Origin: Dipteris shenzhenensis
Lineage: Eukaryota > Polypodiophyta > Polypodiopsida > Gleicheniales
Assembly (NCBI GenBank): GCA_047967505.1
Contig: CM106541.1
Strand: one strand, 5' to 3'
Length of the DNA stretch: 64,000 nucleotides
Below, one piece after another: positions 54,949-64,000 of the stretch (its first letter is position 1; each line of letters starts with the position of its first letter). Below the pieces are notes generated by a model, which saw only the letters and a program-made list of their open reading frames with translations, was not told the DNA's origin and made no database searches. The position numbers were made by a program, and so were the translations under genes.

Positions 54949-55016
54949 CTACTGCAAAGAGAGTAACATTTTAGTACTAGGACTCACACTAAGATGAAAC
55001 GGAGTAAAATAACAAA

Positions 55017-55017
55017 G

Positions 55018-55074
<57 letters not shown>
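55017..55074 (+). repeat. (GATA)n(GA)n microsatellite
   Basis: Five GATA units pass into a GA run ending at 55074. A second pure GA run lies at 55237-55267. The Ser/Leu-repeat frames across them are artefacts. Confidence 0.95.
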
Positions 55075-55076
<2 letters not shown>

Positions 55077-55234
55077 AACAACAAAAGAAGAAAGTTTGCA
55101 TGTCGACAGAAGGAATGGCAAAAGACAATCACATGTAGGTCCAAATATTGAATTATGGGGGGAAAGCATTTAAAGAATGGCAAAAAAGAAAAGAATGAAT
55201 AGAGAATGGGGGAAAAGAGAAGAACGAATAGAGG

Positions 55235-55267
<33 letters not shown>

Positions 55268-55270
<3 letters not shown>

Positions 55271-56812
55271 TCACGAGAGAGCGACCTGCATCAACGTTTG
55301 CCAGAGAATTCGAGGTGGAAATCAAAAGTTCAAAAGTTCGAAAGTGGAAGCTGGAAATCATAAGTTCAGAAGTTTGAAAGTGGAAGTGACGGAGTGCAAG
55401 TTTGAAAGTGAAACACCTGAGAGGAGACGCAGTGCATGAAAATTTGTGTATGAGCATGAGAATGCATATGTGAGAATATCTTGTGCATGAGAATCTGTAA
55501 TCAATAAATATATTACTACACATCGAATCGAGAAATCTCTCCATATCGTACACTACTTAGTACTACCACATTCTTGCCAATAGTACATACACTGTAGCAT
55601 GCTTTCACACATTTGTAGATCTCCTTTTGGCAATCCACCTCTAGACTTTTCTTCGAGTACCATACCATTCCTAGTGCTACATCTGCCATGTTTAAGTCTA
55701 GTAATCCAAAAATCTAGTTGTGTCATGATACTGCATAGACACTACGAGGTATACAAATGAATACATAGTGCACCATCTACTGAAAATACAGAGAATAAGA
55801 AAAGAAGAACATCGCCACAACACTGCATAAGATGTACATAACTCAGAGCAAGAGCTTATATATCTCTCTGGGAAGAACAGAGTTGGAATGCTAGTAATAG
55901 CATGCATACATGAACAAGATATTGGATAGCTAGGAACCATTGAAGACTCGAACCATCAGCCATTGCAACTAACCTACCCGCGCACACCCCTCTCAGTCAC
56001 TTCTACTAACCCGCATGGTTATGCAATAACACATGGTACTCACAGTGGATTGTGCGAATCCAGAATAGATTAGACATCAATATGTGCTCGTGTATTTGTG
56101 CAACAATCATTTTGGGCATAGCCTTGGCAAAGAACCAAGTGCAACTTAGGAATATCACAACCAAATCACTAAGGACACATGAAAATAAGTATCTCTTTTG
56201 GATCTATCTGCATTGAAGAAGCAAGAATCAGGATGTCATCGCCTACTTGTGCAATACCACATAGTGCTCTGGGTGCTTTTTAAACTACAAGACTACCCAA
56301 AAGCCAGCGTTGTGAACTCTTACTCTCATCCAAACTCAAACCACTTTGCAAGTGTTCACCAAGAACCCCAACTTTGCTCGGTCCCACGTCACTGCATTCA
56401 CTCAACTCCAATCGCAACTACTTTGCAGGCTCAACTCCACAATCAAACTGGCATCAACAGTCTCTTGTTGCCTCTTCCCCACCATATCTTCAACCGCTGA
56501 TCCTTTTTCATATCCATCAGCCACTATAATGGATGTGGTTTCGACCAATCCACTGATTGTGATGCGCAGGCCACTACTCAAGAAAGGAAGTATCTCTTCT
56601 CAATCCTTACACCCTGTGGTAGTTTGTTGTTGTCAACACTCTTCTTATGTAGCTGGTCACTCTATTACAATCGACTCGTACGAAGGGGGATCAGGCAAAC
56701 TAGGAAAATGAGTGTGCTTATTATAAAACTTCTCCAAAAATTGAATAGCTTCATTCCACCAAGGAGGGCGAGGAGGTAAGGACATGCTGAAGGAGTGGGC
56801 ACATAGCTCCAA
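55268..56812. other. No recognised gene
   Basis: Short frames only. Near 55320-55420 the words AAAGTTC, GAAAGTGGAA and AATCATAAG recur, giving a small degenerate repeat. No transposon motif, tRNA or promoter that I can support. Confidence 0.5.
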
Positions 56813-57860
56813 TCAAAAACAAAGGGAACGCCTTTGCCACTTCAAAACCTGTACCTTTCTTCTTGAGTGAGCAACAACTTCCACAATGTCTTGAGCCAAT
56901 TCCTCATACTTCGCATGCCAATCTTCATCAACAAGTATTGACTTCACAACCACCCCATTACCCTTGTCTGTATTACTGCTCCCACCTATGGAAGCACTCG
57001 AACCAATCAAACCATGGACAATCTGCACCTGAGGACCACTCTGCCGCACTGACCCTGCATCACCATCTGCATCTAGATGGCGTTGATGCAGAACAACAAC
57101 CCAACACATCTACAAAGCCATTGCCTCCTGCCAACATGCCATTTGTTTATCCCACTCCACTCACATGTCCCCTTGCAAATACTTAGACATTGACCGTGCC
57201 AGGGAAATCTCGCAAATACCTAGACAGTCCATCAGTAGTACATCATCGCAACAACTTGTCATGAATTCTTGTAACATACTCTGCATGCAATTGATGTGTA
57301 GTCTCTCAGTGAGATTCGACTACCTGCACTTCCACTTCTAGGACCGCAACCCGCTCTTCCAATTGTTGCATCCTCACATTCTGACTTCGCAAGGCCTCAT
57401 TCTCATTGCACAGTTGAAAAACTTCAGTTTATAATGCCATAACTCTAGAGAAATCAGTCCTCGCTGAACATTGCGTCGCAAGTTGAGCTAGCAACTATGC
57501 ATAAAATTAAAGCTACACATGTGTCAGTTGTAGCCATAATGAAATCTTGGCCGAGGGTCTCAAAGATACCACCCCAGGCTTGGAGATTGCAATGACCTCC
57601 TCTATTGCTCTCACTCGAAATGCCTCTGTCATTGCTACTACTACCACAGTGGATGTTGCCGTCGTGATCGCTGTTGTGCACTAAAGAGATGATGGTAGAG
57701 CTTGTACTCATCTCTTTAGCTGAACATGATGGTTGCACTAAGAGATCCCCATCCACCAGCAATAAATGCCGCCACCATTGATAGATCAATTGAGTGGTGA
57801 GCAATCGATTCTCACCCAAAAACTTCATAGCTGATTTGAGTGCACAAGCTACTGACAAAG
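56813..57860 (-). other. Eroded coiled-coil coding remnant
   Basis: Minus-strand pieces include ALKSAMKFLGENRLLTTQL and IYQWWRHLLLVDGD (57454-57858), then FQLCNENEALRSQNVRMQQ with LEERVAVLEVEVQVVESH (57300-57420), then EDWHAKYEELAQDIVEVV (56813-57109). The middle block has heptad leucine/valine spacing typical of a coiled coil. Stops and frame changes separate the pieces. Such coiled coils precede gag in some plant gypsy elements, but no retroelement motif confirms that here. Confidence 0.35.
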
Positions 57861-58432
57861 TGCTAAAGCCGCTGGGTGAATGTTCACCTTCAGCTAATCA
57901 ATGCTATTGAAACTTCTAATCCACATCCTTTGCAAATGCGCATCCATAGACAGAATCAATATACACTAGTGGAATGAAAGGATGAAATTGCACATGCGAC
58001 ATCCCCGTAGCGATGTGAAGTAGGGGGAAGCAAAGAGAGCTGAATGCAAATAGAGCAAGGAAGGTGAATGAAGTTGAAAGAGCTGATAGTGTGATGAGGA
58101 AGGTGAGGAATGCTACAAGTACATTCAGAAAAGTGACAAAAGATCGCATTCCCGATTGCTGATACTCCTCCTTGATGATAGAGTGTTGCATGGCTACTAG
58201 GATAAGACCTTGCAGAATACTTCTGTCATCATGCATCTTATCATATTGCCACATGTCCTGTGATTGCTCCACTACCTCCACCTCAACCCAGAAAAGTTGT
58301 GCCTCATTAGATATCGGAAATGGGCACTTACATGGGCTTCACTCGACAACCAGGATATGAAGCTATCCTAGGTAGGCCCTTCTTGTGAATGTCTAGAATT
58401 GTGCATGACTGGCATGATGATAACATCTACTT

Positions 58433-59050
58433 GTGGCACGAGCAGCAAACCATGAGAGTGGACCTGCACACCTACAAGGTCCATCCATTGTCAAGACACC
58501 TCTTCGCCCCATAGAGTCTGACACCACTACCCAAACCACCTTCGTAAAGCTATTCCAACCCTGTGACAAGGAAGAGGATGAGAAGGAGTCTGACGACTTC
58601 TGGTATGCACCTCTCCCCAAGATAGAATTCTCGCAAAAATGGATGCACATCTTAGCCAATATAGATGTCCTAGAAAGAGTAGGGTTTCAGATCACCACTC
58701 TCGAGCTCGAGGGTTTCAGATCACCACCCTAGAGCTCGAGGGTCTAACCCCAGTGGTCTCCCTAATAATGTTTAACATGCTCAAACCCTGAGAGGTAAGT
58801 AAGGAAACCATGAGGGTAAAATAAGATCTTCACTGGCTATCCTACATAGGTGCTACAACTGCTCACCATGAGTTCTCCTACAACTGGGGAAATAGGGCAA
58901 GTAGGATAACCACCCCCATTGGCTCTACAAGCACAATGGAAGAGCCCCCTTTAGGTCCCAAATCCCCTATATCCAAAGGCAAGGCTAAGGCCAAAAGGAC
59001 CACTGCTCCTGCAGAGAAAGAGGTTGAAGCTAAAGATATAAAGGACCTAC
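58433..59050 (+). other. Eroded plus-strand coding remnant
   Basis: A 99-codon frame (58433-58732) contains FVKLFQPCDKEEDEKESDD, a FWYAPLPKIEFSQKWMHIL block, and VLERVGFQITTLELEGF. A later stretch (58862-59055) reads EFSYNWGNRASRITTPIGS then PPLGPKSPISKGKAKAKRT, to a stop. Composition is protein-like with a basic tail, but no family is recognised. A 28-bp tandem duplication (58681-58741, GGGTTTCAGATCACCAC..) lies at the end of the first frame. It adjoins the 3' LTR of Copia-2. Confidence 0.3.
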
Positions 59051-59058
59051 GGTAGGTA

Positions 59059-59356
59059 TGTAAAGAAGAAGGGAGAGAGATAGGAGACTCAAGTTCAGCT
59101 TTCTTCACAACACACAAAAGAGAGAGGACACAAGGTTGGAGGGTGAAGCCTTTCTTCACTTTTGCACACAACAACAATACAAGAGAAGAGGGAAATACCC
59201 TATATGTCAAAACCTAGAATGCGTGGTTCATATGTGAACCCAAACCAAAAACATACGTGGTAGTCTAACTACACCACGAGTACAACTAACATAGGTGGTG
59301 ACATAAATGATAGTCATCCAGGAGATATGTCGGGGATAGAGCTTGATATCTCAACA
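59059..59356 (-). repeat. Copia-2 3' LTR
   Basis: The minus strand starts TGTTGAGATATCAAGC at 59356, right after the polypurine tract GCTTGAGGGGGAG (59357-59369). That end is well supported. The outer end at about 59059 (plus-strand TGTAAAGAAG) is a guess, because the partner LTR is outside the window. Confidence 0.6.
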
Positions 59357-62300
59357 CTCCCCCTCAAGCTCAAATCCATCTCACGTACACCAAGCAAGCT
59401 CCTAAATCTGCGAAGCTTCTCGGTACCCAATGCCTTCGTAAAGATATCAGCCACCTGCTCCTCAGTGCTGACATAGACAAGATCAATCTCACCAGCTAGA
59501 ACCTTCTCTCTCACAAAGTGATAATGCACCTCAATGTGCTTCGTTCTAGCATGATAAACTGGGTTATTAGCAAGCATGATGCTGCTAATGTTGTCACAAT
59601 GAATGACAACTGCTGCATGAACTGACTGTCCCATATCTGCAAGTAGCTTCCGTAACCAAGCTACCTCACATGCAGCCATTGCTGCACCCCTGTACTCAGC
59701 CTCTGTGCTCGACAAGGCAACTGTTGGCTGCTTCTTGCTGCTCCAACTGATGGCACCACTCCCAAGGGAAAACATAAAACCACTAGTAGATCTCCTGTCT
59801 GAGGCACTACCAGCCCAGTCAGCATCTGTGTATCCATGTACCTGTAATGCACAGCCAGCTTCATAAAACAGTCCATAATGCAATGTGGACTTCACATACC
59901 GCAGTATGCGCCTAGCCGCATCCAAATGTGGCTTCCTCGGTGCCTGCATAAACTGACTCACCAGCCCCACAGCATAGCTCAGATCTAGTCTGGTTATAGT
60001 CATGTAAATCAAGCTACCTACTATGCGCCTGTACATAGTAATATCTTCAAGAAGCTCACCTGTTTCTGCATTGAGCTTCACATTCTGCTCCAATGGAACA
60101 GAAATAGGCTTACAGCCTGTCATCCCATATTTGGACAGCATGTCCAAACCGTATTGCCTTTGCAACAGCCATATCCCACTCGGGGATCTAATAACCTCAA
60201 TGCCCAAGAAGTAACGCAGCTCTCCCAAATCCTTCATCTCAAATTTCTGCTTCAACAGCAGCTTCACTTCATTAATGTCTGCATCACTATCACCTGTAAT
60301 AATCAAGTCATCAACATAGATGACTATAAGCACAATCCCTCTGTTTGTCCTTTTCACATAAAGTGAAAAATCTGAATTGGAAATCTGAAATCCAATAGTG
60401 ACAAGATATTGCCCTATCTTGTCTGACCATGCCCTCGGCGCCTGTTTTAAGCCATACAAGGCTTTGCGCAACCTGCATACAAAATCGGGGTGTGCATTAT
60501 CCTCATAACCTTCTGGCTGCATCATATAAACCTCTTCCTGCAAGTCACCATGCAAGAAGGCATTTTTCACATCCATCTGATGCAAAGACCATCCCTTTGC
60601 AGCAGCCATAGCAATTACTGCTCTCACGGTTGCCATCCTTGCAACTGGGCTGAAAGTTTCCTCATAGTCAATTCCATATGTCTGTGCAAAACCTTTGGCA
60701 ACCAATCTTGCCTTGTACCTGCTAACAGACCCATCAGCATTGTGCTTTACTTTGTAAACCCACTTGCAGCCAATAGCCTTCTTATCATGAGGCAAAGGCA
60801 TCAAATCCCAAGTGTGGTTTGCATCCAAGGCAGCCATCTCTTCATCCATAGCTGCTTCCCAATTTTTATGCCCTGCTGCATCCTCAAAACATGTGGGCTC
60901 TGGCTCCTCTAGAACCTTGACCATATAAGCATAGTGATGTGCTGTATACCCATCATATCTCAGCCTGTCAACTGGATACTTAATACGAGTGGACCTCCGT
61001 ACAACTGGATCAGTTGCAGGAGTCTTTAAATCATGCCTGCTTTTCCTTGCACCAGGTGTAACAACAGAAGGAATCCCAAGTTCCTCATCAAGGCTCATTT
61101 CAGAGCCGCTTGACTCTCCATCAACATGAGAGCTACCAGCAGACACATCAAACACTGGAGCATGGTCCACTTTTTCTTTTCCCTTATGTGATACCTGCAC
61201 AACACTATCAGGGCTGCCATGTGACGATTCACTAGATCTCAATCTCCCTGTCCATGCATTAGATCCACTAGTAGAGGACTCTCTGGGTCCACTCAAGGCT
61301 TGAGATTGCTGCTCTGCATTTATTGCAGCATTCCCATTTCCTGCATCTGCATCTCCTACCATAACAGTTGGTGCATACCAGCTGCTCATTTCATCAAAAA
61401 CAACATCTCTGCTCACTTGCATTTTGCGGGTGGAAGGGTTATAACAGCGATACCCTTTCTGGTGCTGAGCATATCCAATAAAGATGCATTTTTCTGCCTT
61501 TGGATCCAGCTTTGTTCTCTTCTCATCAGGAACATGAACATAAGCTATGCAACCAAATACCTTCAAGTGAGAAATATCTGGTTTTTGGCCTGTATACATT
61601 TCTTCAGGCGTCATGCCATGGACAGCTGCAGTGGGGGTTCTGTTCATAATATAAACAGCAGTTGCTACTGCTTCAGCCCAAAAATAATCAGGCATGTTTT
61701 TCTCATTTAGGATCGCCCGTCCTACTTCTGCAATATGCCTGTTCTTCCTTTCTGCAACCCCATTCTGCTGAGGGGTAGACCTGCATGAGTACTTCCTTTG
61801 AATTCCCTGTTCTTTCAGATATTCACAAAATTCTTCTGAAAAGTACTCTCCCCCTCCATCAGATCTTAGCACTTTAATATGCACACCTTTCTCTTTTTCA
61901 ACCATGGCCTTAAAAGCCTTGAAGTGGCTGAACACTTCACTTTTGTGCTTCATAAAATAAATCCACACCTTCCTAGTGTAGTCATCAATAAACGTCACAT
62001 AATAATGGCATCCACCAATAGAAGCAGCTTTGGTTGTCCAAACATCTGAATGGATCACTTCCAAAGGTCTTTTGCTCACCTTAGCATTTTTGGGAAATGC
62101 ATGTCTGACCTGCTTACCCATTTGGCATGCTTCACATACCTTTTGCATTCCCTCAACTCTGAATTTAGGCAAACCTGCAACAATGTTTTTCGTTTGCATA
62201 GATTTTAGCCTTTGTATATTCACATGCCCAATGCGCTTGTGCCATATCTCAATATCTGCAATGACACCTCTCCCATGCGCAAACATAGCAGCTTTCACCT

Positions 62301-63696
62301 CAGGCATATCAACATCCAAGGTGAACATTCTTCCATTTTTGTTGCCTTTCGCAACCAAGCGGCATTTATTTTTCAGGTCTTCAACGAAGCATCCATCAGG
62401 ATTAAATCTAACCTGCAGACCTTGCTCAACCATTTGGCCAACTGAAACCAGGTTCTTAGTGATTTTTGGAACATGAAGTACATCTGCCAAGTACTTTGTT
62501 TTGCCATCCTGCATAGCCAATGGCACTTTACCAACCTGCGTAATTGGGTGCGCAGTATCATCACCTGTTTCAACATAACCTGGCTTATCCAAATTTCTAA
62601 CATCATGAAACCACTCACCATGACTGGTCATGTGATTAGAGGCACCTGAATCAACATACCAAACATCATTGCAAGCTGCAGCATCTCCTGACATGGAGTT
62701 AACCATATGCTGCATCACAAAAAGGTGCTCATTTCTATCGTCACCATGCCCACTTGATGATGCATAGTTGCTTTGCTGCAACTTCCCACTTTTGATGTCA
62801 TTCTGTTTTTTATAGCATGTATTCTCCTTGTGTCCAGGCTTTCCACAATAATAGCATTCTGTGCTGCTATTTACTTGCTGGTTCCTTTGCCATGAACCAC
62901 GGCCTCTTTGGCTCCCCCTGCCTCTAGAACTACCACGTCCTCCTCCATAGGACTGGTTTTCCTGTTGTTGCTGCTGGTTCTGATTTCCTGCACGGCCACC
63001 AAAACGGCCTCTTCCTCTACCCCTGCCTCTACCTGTATTTGAGTAGAAAGCAGTCTCTTGAGAAGCTGAGGTGGCTGAACCACCATTCCTTTGCTCTTCA
63101 CTCAGCAAGAGAGCAATAAGTTCCTGAAAATCAGGAAATGTTTCACGGACTCCAATGGATGTCCGAAACTGTGCATAATCTTTCCCAAGACCATTCAAGG
63201 TCACGGACACTAAGTCCTCATCATCAACAGGTGCTCCAATGGAGGCAAGAGAATCTGCAAGGCCTTTCACCTTCAAGGAATACTCATTTATATTCAGATT
63301 TTTCCTTTGCACATTGTGCAACTCCTGCTTTAGCTGCATCTTTCGTGCTTTGGTATTTGTGCTATACAGCTTCACCAATGTATCCCATGCCTCCTTAGGC
63401 GTCTCTAGATCCTGTATATGCACAATCATAGAATCTGAAATGCTAACGGACAGCCAATACAGGCATTTTCTGGCTTTTTCATGCCATTCTTTAAAGGCCT
63501 TCAATTCAGCAGGAGTGGGAGTAGCACCCAAAACTGGTTCTGCAGTTTCACCACTGATGTAATCCCAAACTCCCTTTCCCATAAAGAAGTTTGTCATCCT
63601 GAACTTCCATGCTTGGAAGTTGTTCTTGTCCAGCTTCTCACTGACAATGGTAGACAGATTCTCAGACATTTTACAAATCACGAATTGCAACAGCAA
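59314..63696 (-). CDS. Copia-2 gag-pol polyprotein, uninterrupted
   Basis: This is a 1460-codon Ty1/copia polyprotein with no stop or frameshift. Gag occupies about residues 10-300 (WKFRMTNFFMGKGVWDYI; RGRGRG-rich tail; zinc knuckle CYYCGKPGHKENTC at ~281-294). Retropepsin WYVDSGASNHMT follows (Asp 349). The integrase zinc module has H-x3-G-H near 487-491 and CEAC near 521-524. Its core has D551 (HSDVW), D613 (RSDGGGEY) and E649 (NGVAER). RT begins near 960, with YVDD at 1127-1130. RNase H has YTDADWAG, SSTEAEYRG, HCDN and VADIFTKA. The true start may be Met-10 (MSEN, 63669). The last ~14 codons are read from the 3' LTR. All catalytic residues are present, so recent activity is plausible. Confidence 0.97.
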   Translation of the reverse strand: MLLQFVICKMSENLSTIVSEKLDKNNFQAWKFRMTNFFMGKGVWDYISGETAEPVLGATPTPAELKAFKEWHEKARKCLYWLSVSISDSMIVHIQDLETPKEAWDTLVKLYSTNTKARKMQLKQELHNVQRKNLNINEYSLKVKGLADSLASIGAPVDDEDLVSVTLNGLGKDYAQFRTSIGVRETFPDFQELIALLLSEEQRNGGSATSASQETAFYSNTGRGRGRGRGRFGGRAGNQNQQQQQENQSYGGGRGSSRGRGSQRGRGSWQRNQQVNSSTECYYCGKPGHKENTCYKKQNDIKSGKLQQSNYASSSGHGDDRNEHLFVMQHMVNSMSGDAAACNDVWYVDSGASNHMTSHGEWFHDVRNLDKPGYVETGDDTAHPITQVGKVPLAMQDGKTKYLADVLHVPKITKNLVSVGQMVEQGLQVRFNPDGCFVEDLKNKCRLVAKGNKNGRMFTLDVDMPEVKAAMFAHGRGVIADIEIWHKRIGHVNIQRLKSMQTKNIVAGLPKFRVEGMQKVCEACQMGKQVRHAFPKNAKVSKRPLEVIHSDVWTTKAASIGGCHYYVTFIDDYTRKVWIYFMKHKSEVFSHFKAFKAMVEKEKGVHIKVLRSDGGGEYFSEEFCEYLKEQGIQRKYSCRSTPQQNGVAERKNRHIAEVGRAILNEKNMPDYFWAEAVATAVYIMNRTPTAAVHGMTPEEMYTGQKPDISHLKVFGCIAYVHVPDEKRTKLDPKAEKCIFIGYAQHQKGYRCYNPSTRKMQVSRDVVFDEMSSWYAPTVMVGDADAGNGNAAINAEQQSQALSGPRESSTSGSNAWTGRLRSSESSHGSPDSVVQVSHKGKEKVDHAPVFDVSAGSSHVDGESSGSEMSLDEELGIPSVVTPGARKSRHDLKTPATDPVVRRSTRIKYPVDRLRYDGYTAHHYAYMVKVLEEPEPTCFEDAAGHKNWEAAMDEEMAALDANHTWDLMPLPHDKKAIGCKWVYKVKHNADGSVSRYKARLVAKGFAQTYGIDYEETFSPVARMATVRAVIAMAAAKGWSLHQMDVKNAFLHGDLQEEVYMMQPEGYEDNAHPDFVCRLRKALYGLKQAPRAWSDKIGQYLVTIGFQISNSDFSLYVKRTNRGIVLIVIYVDDLIITGDSDADINEVKLLLKQKFEMKDLGELRYFLGIEVIRSPSGIWLLQRQYGLDMLSKYGMTGCKPISVPLEQNVKLNAETGELLEDITMYRRIVGSLIYMTITRLDLSYAVGLVSQFMQAPRKPHLDAARRILRYVKSTLHYGLFYEAGCALQVHGYTDADWAGSASDRRSTSGFMFSLGSGAISWSSKKQPTVALSSTEAEYRGAAMAACEVAWLRKLLADMGQSVHAAVVIHCDNISSIMLANNPVYHARTKHIEVHYHFVREKVLAGEIDLVYVSTEEQVADIFTKALGTEKLRRFRSLLGVREMDLSLRGSVEISSSIPDISPG

Positions 63697-64000
63697 CCTG
63701 TAAACACAGCAAATGCCTCAGAAGGGCAAATAGTAAAACTTCTGCAAAGAGCCTCACAGGGGCAGATCTGCAACACTGACGAAAGTGGTATTTCACCACA
63801 CAGTCACTTCCTAGTGACGATTTTGCATCAACAGGCAACAGGCATGAATCTGCAACTCCCAATATCTCTGCACACAGGCATACGACGCAGTTTCTGTGGC
63901 ACCTTTCCACCGACTGGCCGCGTGCAGTGGTCGCACAACAAAAACAAGGCCTTTTTCTGAGTGCCTGCGAAGAACTTCCGCCCTCAAAACGGGCCCCGAA
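63697..64000 (-). other. Copia-2 leader, 5' LTR off-window
   Basis: The minus-strand leader upstream of gag-pol is GC-richer than the rest of the window. No TGGTATCAGAGC-type primer site or LTR end is visible up to base 64000, so the 5' LTR starts beyond the right edge. Confidence 0.6.

Noticed and set aside
55170-55553. 127-codon Ser/Leu-repeat minus frame
   Set aside because: It reads through the GA microsatellite and AAGTTTGAAAGTGG-type degenerate repeats; no gene signal.

Overview
The window looks like a repeat-rich, gene-poor stretch of a plant nuclear genome. The only confident host gene is a single-exon DYW-class pentatricopeptide repeat (PPR) gene at 17848-20331. Its repeat style, with five near-identical VVTWSALIAGYAQHG-type units, resembles the large DYW families of ferns and other seed-free vascular plants. 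That placement is an inference; the sequence itself shows only a land plant with nuclear-encoded organelle RNA-editing factors. There are no operons, CRISPR arrays, rRNA genes or bacterial features.

Layout. 1-14.6 kb is a mosaic of Ty3/gypsy fragments. A plus-strand Tat-like element (called P here) can be followed in three pieces: protease region near 1.0-1.7 kb, RNase H plus archaeal-type RNase H at 7.4-8.5 kb, and integrase at 13.7-14.5 kb. Minus-strand gypsy elements and their LTRs (LTR-A, LTR-B) lie between these pieces. 14.7-16.3 kb is an eroded Helitron/Helentron-like element with an OB-fold piece, a PIF1-type helicase and an endonuclease tail. 16.4-21.1 kb holds the PPR gene and its flanks. 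21-26.2 kb is AT-rich and carries short duplications, an inverted repeat, a small gypsy integrase scrap and a degenerate repeat field.

26213-31760 is a full-length but decayed Copia element (minus strand, 0.72-kb LTRs, target duplication GTATA). 31.8-35.4 kb has nothing I can name apart from one exon-like stretch. 35.4-47.1 kb is bounded by two ~1-kb gypsy LTRs (element R) and contains, nested, R integrase, a plus-strand gypsy (Q), a complete gag-only LTR element inserted into Q with target duplication GTCTC, and a minus-strand gypsy with an unusual RNase H placed before gag. 47.1-59 kb contains unrecognised, partly coding-looking minus-strand stretches, minisatellites, a perfect 40-bp-arm hairpin and a 1.25-kb TAGTACTA satellite. 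59.06-64 kb is a Copia element with an uninterrupted 1460-codon gag-pol reading frame that runs off the right edge.

Most of the retroelement 'genes' are broken by stops and frameshifts. The Copia at 59.3-63.7 kb is the exception and may be recent. Two short retroelement scraps embedded inside unrelated elements (7470-7585 and 35575-35655) suggest that double-strand-break repair with templated filler has shaped this region. All family assignments are by eye from conserved motifs; no database search was possible.
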